The position numbers were made by a program, and so were the translations under genes. This document shows, piece by piece, positions 9,053-17,030 of a DNA stretch of 64,000 nt (its first letter is position 1; every line of letters begins with the position of its first letter). This stretch comes from Thermohalobaculum sp039026375 (lineage in GTDB: Bacteria; Pseudomonadota; Alphaproteobacteria; Rhodobacterales; Rhodobacteraceae): positions 1-64,000 of the forward strand of contig JBCCML010000013.1 of NCBI GenBank assembly GCA_039026375.1, given 5' to 3'. The notes under the pieces were generated by a model that was not told where the DNA came from, searched no databases, and saw only the letters and a list, made by a program, of their open reading frames with translations.

Positions 9053-10035
9053 GCGTCAAACATAGAATCCACCGGAGCAGCGTCTCAACGCAGTTGGCAG
9101 TCTTTCGCAAGACCGTCATGCGGGCTGGGTCCGACGTTACCTCTAACTGTTGAGTGCATTCGACGTTTGTAGTTTCCGCCTCAACCGATACTGCGGGCGG
9201 TGCCTAGCTCCAGAAGATCGACGGACCGTTCGGCGAGTTTGACATAGCGGCCGCGGCCGATCGACGTAGAAGTTCTTGCAGATAAAGGTAACGGGTCCGA
9301 TTGCTGCTGCATCGCAGTCCCGACAACTATTAGTCGGCGTCTCTGACGCCTACACAGACTATGCTGGCCCCTTGGGAGTGTTCTGCGGCCTGATGCCCCG
9401 CTGATACATCGCTTGGACCAGTTAACTCCCGGCTATGTCGAAACATACGCAGCAGGGCCCTAAGTTCAGGAAGAAAGCAATTCGATGGGTGACCATCGGA
9501 TTAGTGATACCGGTTTGTTTGGGAAGTCTGTGCGCTCTGCTGTCAACCGCAATTACGTCGACGTAGGCATTTCGTTCCTCCTACATCTTTTCGTGGTAAG
9601 AGAACGTTGCGTAGGTTCGCAAGGGCGGTGCAATTGTACCGGGCACTGACGACCAGGCCGGTTTATCAAGTTATCATCTTACTCTCGATTTACACTGGGT
9701 TGATCTCAGCGCCTTGATTAGCTCTGCGGATTTGTCACGTGAGAAAATGGCAATTCGTAAGCAAGTGGCGGCCACACAGACGGCGCGAATGACGTCTTGC
9801 CTTGCCACCAACTGTTCATACCGCTCCAAAGAGGGTGTGCATTGATCTAACTTTAACGGCCGGAGCTTGGTATCAAGCTAGTCATTTTAGGTCGTCATAG
9901 GTACATCCAACTTCCAACCTCTCATAGCGGCCAGCAAACCTGACGCCTCATTCCACTGAAATCACTGGCCAAAGCGGAGCGCTTTCTGGATGATCGTGTG
10001 CGCAACTGTTTTGCTGCAGGAGGCATCCCAGAACC
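9053..10035. other. Long non-coding stretch, no gene recognised
   Basis: About 980 bases between the LacI-type regulator and the M20 peptidase contain no frame of 60 codons or more that looks coding, no tRNA and no clear tandem repeat. Stops are scattered in all frames and the region looks richer in A+T than its flanks. This is unusually long for an otherwise compact genome. It may be the decayed remains of a gene or mobile element, but no transposase motif could be read. A good Shine-Dalgarno-like AGGAGG lies at its right end, 12 bases before the peptidase ATG. Confidence 0.5.
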
Positions 10036-11430
10036 ATGTCACGTGACCAAGCACGCGCGCAGGTGCGCGACTACTTTGACTCCGGTACTTTTGAATTGGA
10101 CTTGGCGCGTCGCGTGGCAGTGCCGACGCAAAGCCAGGTGCCCGAGGGTCTGCCGCACACGCGCACCTATTTGACCGATGAGATGGTTCCCGCCTTCGAG
10201 GCGATGGGTTTCACCTGCCAAATCTTTGAAAATCCCGTGCCGGGTGTCGGGCCGATTCTGCTAGCCACACGCGACGAATTCGCCGATCTGACGGTGTTGG
10301 GTTACGGCCACGGTGATGTGATCCGCGCCCAAACCGAGCTTTGGACAAAAGGTGCTGGTCCATGGAAGTTAGCTCGCGACGGTGAGCGGCTCTATGGAAG
10401 AGGCACGGCAGACAACAAAGCGCAACACCTAATCAACATGGCAGCTTTGGGTGCGGTGCTGGAGACGCGCGGCAAGTTGGGCTTTAACGCGAAGTTCATC
10501 GTTGAGATGGCTGAGGAGAATGGCAGTCAGGGCCTAGGACAAGTGATTGCGGACAACAAAGCCGCCTTCGCTGCGGATCTGTTCATTGCTAGCGATGGGC
10601 CACGCGTCAGTCCTGACCGTCCTACGGTCTCGCTGGGCGCTAGGGGCGGGGAAAACTTTGACTTGGTGGTCAGCCTGCGCGAGGGCGCTCATCATTCGGG
10701 CAACTGGGGCGGCGCCCTGGCTGATCCCGGCATGATCCTATCTCATGCGCTGGCATCGATCTGTACGTCGACAGGGCAAATTTTAGTCCAAGAGTGGCTG
10801 CCGCCGCCAATGACCAATGCGGTCCGCGAGGTGCTATCGAGCGTGACCTTATCGCCCGGTGACGATGGCCCGCAGATCGATCCCGACTGGGGGGAGCCAG
10901 GCATGACAACCGCCGAAAAAGTCTACGGCTGGAACTCGTTTGCGGTGCTTGCCATGGGCTCCGGCAATGCCGCTGCGCCGGTGAACGCCATTCAGCCGGA
11001 AGCCCGCGCCCATTGTCAGTTACGTTACATCGCGGGTACTGACGTCGACGACATGTTGCCGGCACTAAGACGGCATCTGGACGCGCACGGCTTTTCTGTT
11101 GTGCGCATCGACCCGCCCACCGGGCGCAATGCGGCCGGCTTTCGCGCATCTCGCACAGAACCTGATGACCCCTGGGCGCTTTGGGTGCGTCAAGCAATCG
11201 AGCGAACCACGGGTTCCCCGCCGGCAGTCATCCCGCAAATGGGCGGCTCGATCTGCAACGATCTGTTCACAGACCTTCTGGGTCTGCCGGCGATTTGGAT
11301 CCCGCACTCCTATACCGGGTGTTCGCAGCACGCCCCCGACGAACACGTGCTGATTTCTGTCTGCGAAAGTGCGCTGGATGTAATGGCCGGCGTCTACTGG
11401 GATTTGGGCGAGACTGCATTGCGCCCATGA
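10036..11430 (+). CDS. M20-family metallopeptidase or deacylase
   Basis: The 464-residue protein has the full set of M20 (ArgE/DapE/carboxypeptidase) metal-binding motifs: GYGHGDV (His92, Asp94), GRGTADNK (Asp126), the Glu pair in EMAEENG (Glu160-Glu161), Asp187 in SDGPR, and a late His in HAPDEH near residue 432. A dimerisation domain fills the middle. Such enzymes hydrolyse amide bonds in small peptides, acyl-amino acids or carbamoyl compounds using two zinc ions. No signal peptide is seen, so it should be cytoplasmic. It stands alone with large gaps on both sides, so the substrate cannot be inferred. Confidence 0.87.
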   Translation: MSRDQARAQVRDYFDSGTFELDLARRVAVPTQSQVPEGLPHTRTYLTDEMVPAFEAMGFTCQIFENPVPGVGPILLATRDEFADLTVLGYGHGDVIRAQTELWTKGAGPWKLARDGERLYGRGTADNKAQHLINMAALGAVLETRGKLGFNAKFIVEMAEENGSQGLGQVIADNKAAFAADLFIASDGPRVSPDRPTVSLGARGGENFDLVVSLREGAHHSGNWGGALADPGMILSHALASICTSTGQILVQEWLPPPMTNAVREVLSSVTLSPGDDGPQIDPDWGEPGMTTAEKVYGWNSFAVLAMGSGNAAAPVNAIQPEARAHCQLRYIAGTDVDDMLPALRRHLDAHGFSVVRIDPPTGRNAAGFRASRTEPDDPWALWVRQAIERTTGSPPAVIPQMGGSICNDLFTDLLGLPAIWIPHSYTGCSQHAPDEHVLISVCESALDVMAGVYWDLGETALRP

Positions 11431-11687
11431 TCTGATACTTGCTCCTCTGTGTTCCAGTGGGGCAGCTGCCGATCAGACGTTTCCGTCATCGACGTTCAGC
11501 GATCGTTTTTGAGTGCTGACTGGCCACCGTAATCGGATCAGTAGCGGGGAGGCCCGACTAACGCCATCTTGAGCGTTGGATGGAGACGACAGAGCCGGAC
11601 GCCAAGGGCAACGCAGACCATCCATTGGCAAACTGTCGACATGCCATTCGCGGACTCCATCGCACAGAATTGCCGCTGGGCGGCGAT

Positions 11688-11996
11688 CTATCTTATTTCG
11701 AACAGTGCGTCCGTCTTTGTCAGATCCAGCACTTTTCGAACGAATGGTTGAGGGGACTGAAGAACAATATTACCACCCTCGCCGATCTTTTTGCGAAGAC
11801 CGACGAGCGCACCAATACCAGAAGAGTCGACCATGGTCACGGCGGAGCAATCGACGACTAACTCGGTCGCACCTGCTGCTATCAAGTCTTCGCCTTCTCG
11901 CGAGACTTGTGCACAGTTCGCCAGATTCAACCGCTTACTGTTGATGCGCAAAACTGCGCTGCGCGGAGTATCTCGGTTTCCTGCTGGGATGTTCAT
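11688..11996 (-). CDS. STAS-domain protein (anti-sigma factor antagonist-like)
   Basis: A 102-residue single-domain protein with a STAS fold. The conserved helix start TMVDSSGIGALVGL contains the serine that is phosphorylated by anti-sigma kinases in SpoIIAA/RsbV relatives. It starts only 18 bp after the chemoreceptor gene ends, so the two are almost certainly co-transcribed. Pairing of a STAS protein with a chemoreceptor suggests a link between ligand sensing and partner-switching control, but no HPr-like kinase (RsbW type) or SpoIIE phosphatase is encoded nearby. Confidence 0.82.
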   Translation of the reverse strand: MNIPAGNRDTPRSAVLRINSKRLNLANCAQVSREGEDLIAAGATELVVDCSAVTMVDSSGIGALVGLRKKIGEGGNIVLQSPQPFVRKVLDLTKTDALFEIR

Positions 11997-12014
11997 GGCT
12001 GATTTCGCTCGGTT

Positions 12015-14039
12015 TTATGCTACATGACGCACGGCGTCGGCCGCTGGGAGCGCCGTGTTACCGATCGCCAGTTGCTGAGTGCTTAAGTTTCGAGCATCGA
12101 AGTACCCCACGAGTTCCTCCAGTGTGGTGATCTGATCGCGTAATGAGTTCGCGGCGTCTGAAATACGCGAGACTTCGTCGGACGTGTTTCGAACCGATTC
12201 ATCCAACCCGCGTATTGCCGAGTTGATTTGTTCCGCTCCGACCGCCTGCTCGCTCGACGCAGTTGAAATGTCACTTACCAGGCTGGATGTCTGATCGATG
12301 CCGGAAAGCAGCGTGTTCAAGGTGGAGTTTGCGCGCTCGGACAACTGCATTGTCTCGGACGACAATTCCCGTATGTCCTCAGCAGCGGTAGCTGACCGCT
12401 CTGCTAGCTTGCGAACCTCGGACGCCACGACCGCGAAGCCTTTGCCATGATCACCGGCACGTGCGGCCTCCACCGCCGCATTCAGTGCTAACAAATCCGT
12501 CTGACGCGCGATTTCACCAACGACACCAATGCGTTCCGAAATCGTTCGCATGGCCTGAAGGGCACTTTGAACGGCTTCGAAGGACTCCTTGGCATTCTTC
12601 GCGGCTTCCGCGGCGATTCTGTCGGTCTGTGAAGCATTGTCCGTTGATTGTCGGATGTTTGCCGTCATCTGCTCGACAGCGGACGCGACCGAGCCCGCTG
12701 CATCGGCCTGTCTTTGAACATTGCTTTCGATCCCGTGCGCACTTTGTGTCAGCGCATCTGCATTAGCTGAGACTTGGCCGCTGATGGTTGCAGTCTCCGT
12801 GATTACTTCGCGCAGCCGCTCTGCCATGATTTGGATCGCGATCGACAACTGATCGTCATGATTGCGGACATCGACACTCGCGTTGAGATTGCCGTTCGCA
12901 ATTAGGTCTATCTGCCGAGCGCTCTCGCGCAATGACTTGCCCATGTTGCGCATGGCAAGTTCGGCTTGAACGATCTCGCTGCGACTGTTCTCTGAGAGTT
13001 TCCTTGCCGCACTCTCGTCCTCGGAGATATCGCCGGATGCGTACCGCCTGATGTTTTGGACCATCCCAATGACAGAGCGGGAAATGGAGCGGCCAATAAG
13101 GACCGCGCAGATCACTGAGAGGAGAAGCCCTAACGCAGCTACCGCCGGCACCAGCACCAGCTGTTGCTCAATTGTTGCCTGAGCTTCTGGTCCGACCCGG
13201 TTCTGCTCCGTGATGATCTGGTCTGCCATGGCGCCTAAACGCGCGGCCAAATCGGGCCCAATCTGGTCCAGTTCATTCGAGCGGATGTCGTTTCTCGACT
13301 TGATGACGTCCGCTACATCCGCGAGCAGTTGTCGGTACGTTCCCAGGGACTGTTCCACTCGCCCGGCGAGTTCCTTGCGGCGGGGGTCTTGCAGCTCTGG
13401 TACCAGGGTGGTCATCTCGCCAATCGCCTGATCAACATATGACAGGGATTTCTGAAGTGCATCATTGCCGTTCGACAGCAGGAATCGCTCGGCATATACG
13501 CGGCTTAAGAGCAACGCCTCTTGGGTACGTGCACCGTAGAACGCCGCAGTGGGGTCATCGTCGGCATACGCTGTTGTCATTATCGCGGTCAGATCCTTGC
13601 GCGTAGCTGTGCCAAGCTGAAGCAACTCTTCAACAAGGATGTTTCTGTCGTTCTGGAGCGAAACCATTCGCCGAAAGGCACCACTGTATCTGTCTGCCTG
13701 GGACTTCAGTTCCTCGAACTCAGCCGTCTTTCCGGGTTCGGCGGCAAACAGCTGACGGTGGCGTGTATCCTCAGTCAGTCGGGCGACATTGTCCTCGACC
13801 GAGCGTGCTGCCGTGTCAGACGGAGCGACTCGGTATTGAAATGCACCGAGCCGTGCCCGGTAGACCGTTTCGATTTGTTCAGCAATCAATGCCGTTTGGC
13901 GTGCCTGGCCGCGATACTGTTTGAAGGTGTCGGCGACCATCGCGCTGGAGAAGTACGCCATGGCCGAAAGTGTTAAAAGGCACACTAGGCATAAAGCAAA
14001 ACCCAGATTGACGCGGCGGGCGACTGGCAAATCCCTCAT
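12015..14039 (-). CDS. Methyl-accepting chemotaxis protein
   Basis: A 674-residue transmembrane chemoreceptor. An N-terminal membrane segment at about residues 12-32 is followed by a roughly 270-residue, helix-rich periplasmic domain. A second membrane segment (about residues 310-330) leads into two HAMP-like modules and the cytoplasmic signalling domain, with the conserved hairpin tip EIARQTDLLALNAAVEAARA. It should signal to CheA/CheW, and no che genes lie in this window. The ATG at 14039 (MRDLPVARRVNLGF) is chosen because a start 78 bp further upstream adds a polar stretch unlike any receptor N-terminus. The ligand is unknown. The STAS gene follows at 18 bp. Confidence 0.92.
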   Translation of the reverse strand: MRDLPVARRVNLGFALCLVCLLTLSAMAYFSSAMVADTFKQYRGQARQTALIAEQIETVYRARLGAFQYRVAPSDTAARSVEDNVARLTEDTRHRQLFAAEPGKTAEFEELKSQADRYSGAFRRMVSLQNDRNILVEELLQLGTATRKDLTAIMTTAYADDDPTAAFYGARTQEALLLSRVYAERFLLSNGNDALQKSLSYVDQAIGEMTTLVPELQDPRRKELAGRVEQSLGTYRQLLADVADVIKSRNDIRSNELDQIGPDLAARLGAMADQIITEQNRVGPEAQATIEQQLVLVPAVAALGLLLSVICAVLIGRSISRSVIGMVQNIRRYASGDISEDESAARKLSENSRSEIVQAELAMRNMGKSLRESARQIDLIANGNLNASVDVRNHDDQLSIAIQIMAERLREVITETATISGQVSANADALTQSAHGIESNVQRQADAAGSVASAVEQMTANIRQSTDNASQTDRIAAEAAKNAKESFEAVQSALQAMRTISERIGVVGEIARQTDLLALNAAVEAARAGDHGKGFAVVASEVRKLAERSATAAEDIRELSSETMQLSERANSTLNTLLSGIDQTSSLVSDISTASSEQAVGAEQINSAIRGLDESVRNTSDEVSRISDAANSLRDQITTLEELVGYFDARNLSTQQLAIGNTALPAADAVRHVA

Positions 14040-14289
14040 TTGAAATTCCCATCCATGAAATGCGTGATGAGCACAGTTGTAGACGGAGAGACTTACGAAA
14101 TCGCTATTGCCTGCCAATTGAGGGTGTGCGGGCGTGGAAGTTTCACAAGAAAGAATAGATAGATGGGTAGAATTTGGCAGAGATTTTATAATGAGAAATA
14201 ACGGATAAAATTAAGGCAAAAAAAGCCAAATATTTAGGAGTATCGAGCCTCTGCAGCGCAATGGTTTTATTGTGAATGAGTTTGGTAGA

Positions 14290-14364
<75 letters not shown>

Positions 14365-14534
14365 GCTGGACTGGTGACACGAGAATTTCCGCCAGTGCGC
14401 GGGGACTAGCGGATCAGAACCTGGGATGCAACAGCTGAAGCTGGTCAGCCAGCACTTGATCTGGCGGCTCTTCATCTGGCGGTGGGCGCGCCTGGCCGCT
14501 ATGCAAGTCTTCAAATCTAACGGGGAGGGACAAG

Positions 14535-15308
14535 ATGGAGATTGCGGGCAAGATCGTCGTGGTCACAGGTGCTGCCAGCGGCATTGGACGGGCGCTGGTC
14601 GAGGCCTTCCTGGCGGCCGGGGCCAGCAAGGTCGTCGCCGCCGATATCGACCTGGCCGGGGCTGAGACCGTGGCGGCTGCGACGGGCGCCATCGCCCGGC
14701 AGGTCGACGTGGGTCAGGAGGCGGATATCCAGGGCCTGATCGAGCGCACCGAGGCGGAGATCGGCCCCATTGGCATCTTCTGCTCGAACGCCGGAATCAT
14801 CTTTCGCGGTGGCCTAGAGATTCCCAATGACGACTGGCAAAAGATATGGGATATCAATGTGATGGCCCATGTATGGGCGGCGCGGCACGTGGCACCCCGG
14901 ATGGCTGAAAGGGGGGAGGGCTACCTGCTGAACACCGCCTCTGCTGCAGGGTTGTTGAACCAGGTGGGTGCGGCGCCCTATGCCGTCACGAAACACGCCG
15001 CCGTGGGCCTGGCCGAGTGGATCTCCATGACCCATGGCGATGCCGGTGTGCGGGTCTCGTTGCTGTGTCCCCAGGCGGTTCGGACGGGCATGACGGCGTC
15101 CACGGAATCGGTCGCCGCCATCGACGGATTGCTGGAAGCGGCGCCTGTGGCGGAGGCCTGCTTGGAGGCGATCTGCGAGGAGCGTTTTCTGGTGCTGCCC
15201 CATCCGGAAGTGCTGGAATACATGCGCCGCAAGACTGCCGATTACGACCGCTGGCTGGGCGGGATGCGGCGGCTGAACCGGCGGTTTCAGGGCGGGTTTG
15301 GGGACTAG
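14535..15308 (+). CDS. Short-chain dehydrogenase/reductase
   Basis: A 257-residue classical SDR with cofactor motif TGAASGIG at residues 12-19, the NAG motif (CSNAG), a catalytic Ser near the segment TASAAG, and YAVTK as the active-site Tyr/Lys pair. A good ribosome site (GGGGAGGG) precedes the ATG. It is monocistronic, between tRNA-Thr and the composite repeat, and convergent with the amidase gene. The substrate cannot be read from sequence. It is not close to SmoS in its C-terminal half. Confidence 0.88.
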   Translation: MEIAGKIVVVTGAASGIGRALVEAFLAAGASKVVAADIDLAGAETVAAATGAIARQVDVGQEADIQGLIERTEAEIGPIGIFCSNAGIIFRGGLEIPNDDWQKIWDINVMAHVWAARHVAPRMAERGEGYLLNTASAAGLLNQVGAAPYAVTKHAAVGLAEWISMTHGDAGVRVSLLCPQAVRTGMTASTESVAAIDGLLEAAPVAEACLEAICEERFLVLPHPEVLEYMRRKTADYDRWLGGMRRLNRRFQGGFGD

Positions 15309-15352
15309 ACGCGCGCCGCATAGGGCCGTTCCAGCGCACGTGGGAACCGTGA

Positions 15353-15456
15353 TGGCGCTGGGATTCCACCCGTACAGCATGTGTGCCGCAAGCGTACAGC
15401 ACCTGTACCGCAAGTGTGCAGCACGTGTGCAGCACCTGTATGTACAGAAAGTCGAC
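15353..15456 (+). repeat. Composite intergenic repeat, copy A (11-bp tandem units)
   Basis: The head TGGCGCTGGGATTCCA (15353-15368) is followed by seven consecutive 11-bp units at 15370-15446, consensus SYGTRCMGCAM (for example GTGTGCAGCAC and CTGTACCGCAA), then GAAAGTCGAC ending at 15456. The same head, unit type and tail occur at 52904-52996. Here it begins 44 bases after the stop of the SDR gene. It is not a CRISPR because units abut without spacers. Function unknown. Confidence 0.85.
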
Positions 15457-15501
15457 TTGGGTTTGCCGGTCGTGCCCTAGGCAAACGGACGGCGCAACGG
15501 A

Positions 15502-15551
15502 CTGTGGAACCGATTGCGGGCCCGTGAACGGGCCCGCAATCGGTTCCACAG
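15502..15551. terminator. Perfect 23-bp hairpin between convergent genes
   Basis: Arms 15502-15524 and 15529-15551 are exact reverse complements and enclose the four-base loop TGAA. The hairpin includes the self-complementary core CGGGCCCG-type sequence on each side of the loop. It lies between the convergent SDR and amidase genes, where a strong stem could end transcription in both directions, although it lacks a clear T-run. It is also part of the composite repeat region. Confidence 0.6.
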
Positions 15552-15577
15552 ACGCCCCCGCACCAGCCCCTCCCTGA

Positions 15578-15598
15578 CCCTCCCCGAGCCGGGGAGGG
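15578..15598. repeat. CCCTCCCC-N5-GGGGAGGG hairpin
   Basis: An 8-bp perfect stem with loop GAGCC. The same stem with loop CTCGT is found at 53068-53088, again downstream of the 11-bp repeat block. It is likely the terminal module of the composite intergenic repeat. Confidence 0.7.
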
Positions 15599-15628
15599 GA
15601 CGCCCGTGGCGGGCGCCGGTCCGCCCGC

Positions 15629-17008
15629 TTAGAGGTCCGGGCGCGGGGCAGGGTCCCCTGCCGCTTCGAGTGCTGCGGCGATGCGGATCGCCATGGCCTC
15701 GTCCTCGCCCCGGCAGGCAATCTGCAGCGAGGTCGGCAAGCCATCCGGGCTGAGCCCAGTGGGTTGGGCCATGCCGCACATGGCCAGGTAGTTGAAGGTC
15801 CGGGTGAAGTGGGCCGGCGAGATCTGTTGGTCGAGCGTGTCAATGACCGGCGCCGTCGTGGTCATGGTGGGTGTCAGGATGGCGTCGACGCCTTGCATGG
15901 TCCGGGCCATTTCGGCCTGGGCCGCGCGGCGCGCCGCCAGCAGGCCGAGATACTCCGCCGCCGAGATCTTCTGGCCGAAGAGCATGCGCGGGCGGACGTC
16001 TTCGTCCACCGGCGCCGCCGGGTCGCCATAGAGCGCCTGGTGGTGAAACCAGGCCTCGGCCGACATCAGCCGCCCGATCTCGGACGTAGTTTTGGCGTAA
16101 GGGGTCGGCATCCGGAGCGGGGTGAGCCGCGCGCCGAGCGTTGCCAGGCGCTGGCAGGCCGCATCATAGGCGTCGAGCACATCCGCAGCGCAGGCGGCCC
16201 GTTCGTCCTCGGTCAGGATGGCGAGGTTGAGCCCGGTGACGCCGCGGCGGAGCAGCGCGAACAGCCCCGTACCCGCCTGGCGGTCGGCGTCGGTCAGGTG
16301 CGGCTCGCGGCCGGCCATGACCTCGTACATCACCAGCGTATCGGCCACCGACCGGGCCATGGGGCCGGGCGTGTCCAGCGTGTGGCTGAGCGGGATGATC
16401 CCGTCGGTGGGGATCTGACCCTCGGTCGTCTTGAGTCCGGTGATCCCGCAAAAGGCGGCGGGCAGGCGGACCGAGCCGCCGGTATCGGTGCCGACGGCGC
16501 AGACAGCCAGACCCGCCCCCACCGCCGCTCCGGACCCGGATGACGAGCCGCCCGGCGCGCGGTGCTGATCCATGTCCCACGGATTGCGCGGCGTGCCCAT
16601 GCGTTGGTTTGTGCCCCAGCCGCCATAGGCGCATTCGACGGTCTTGGTCTTGCCGAGCACGATGCCGCCGGCCTGGATCAGGCGGCGGGCCACCGTGCCG
16701 GTCATGGTGGAGACGCGGTCCGTCCAGGCGGCTGAGCCGCCGGTGGTGATGCGCCCCTCAAGCTCGCAGATATCCTTGAGGCCGAAGGGGATGCCGTGGA
16801 AGGGCCCGATCCGGTTGCCCGCGCGGATAGCCAGCGTTGCGGCCTTGGCGGCGTCGCGGGCCTCTTCGGCATAGACCGTCTGGAAGCTGCCGATCCGGGG
16901 GTCCAGGCGGTCGATGCTTTCGAGATGGGCGTCCACCACTTCGGCCGGGGTCAGGCTGCCGGCGGCATAGGCATCGGCGAGGTCGGTAAGCGCAGGGTAG
17001 GGGGTCAT
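15629..17008 (-). CDS. Amidase of the amidase-signature family
   Basis: A 459-residue amidase-signature enzyme (relative of GatA and AtzF-type hydrolases). The Ser-cisSer-Lys triad is visible: Lys78 in GIPFGLKD, the cis-Ser in GGSSSGSGAA (about residue 157) and the nucleophile Ser179 in GTDTGGSVR. The ATG at 17008 is preferred because AGGA lies just upstream. A start 33 bp earlier would overlap the hyuB stop. It is the last gene of the catabolic block, 22 bp after hyuB, so it probably hydrolyses an amide or carbamoyl product formed by the upstream enzymes. GatA is unlikely because gatB and gatC are absent. Confidence 0.88.
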   Translation of the reverse strand: MTPYPALTDLADAYAAGSLTPAEVVDAHLESIDRLDPRIGSFQTVYAEEARDAAKAATLAIRAGNRIGPFHGIPFGLKDICELEGRITTGGSAAWTDRVSTMTGTVARRLIQAGGIVLGKTKTVECAYGGWGTNQRMGTPRNPWDMDQHRAPGGSSSGSGAAVGAGLAVCAVGTDTGGSVRLPAAFCGITGLKTTEGQIPTDGIIPLSHTLDTPGPMARSVADTLVMYEVMAGREPHLTDADRQAGTGLFALLRRGVTGLNLAILTEDERAACAADVLDAYDAACQRLATLGARLTPLRMPTPYAKTTSEIGRLMSAEAWFHHQALYGDPAAPVDEDVRPRMLFGQKISAAEYLGLLAARRAAQAEMARTMQGVDAILTPTMTTTAPVIDTLDQQISPAHFTRTFNYLAMCGMAQPTGLSPDGLPTSLQIACRGEDEAMAIRIAAALEAAGDPAPRPDL

Positions 17009-17030
17009 GGCATGTCCTTCGGGTGTCGTG

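Noticed and set aside
14118..14289. Small gene or insertion-sequence end in the A+T-rich stretch between the chemoreceptor and tRNA-Thr
   Set aside because: No inverted repeat ends, ribosome site or coding frame could be supported; it looks like ordinary tRNA-flanking intergenic DNA.
15370..15446. CRISPR array
   Set aside because: The 11-bp units abut directly, with no spacers, and no cas genes are present.
15629..17008. GatA subunit of tRNA amidotransferase
   Set aside because: The amidase signature is shared, but gatC and gatB are missing and the gene sits in a catabolic block after hyuAB.
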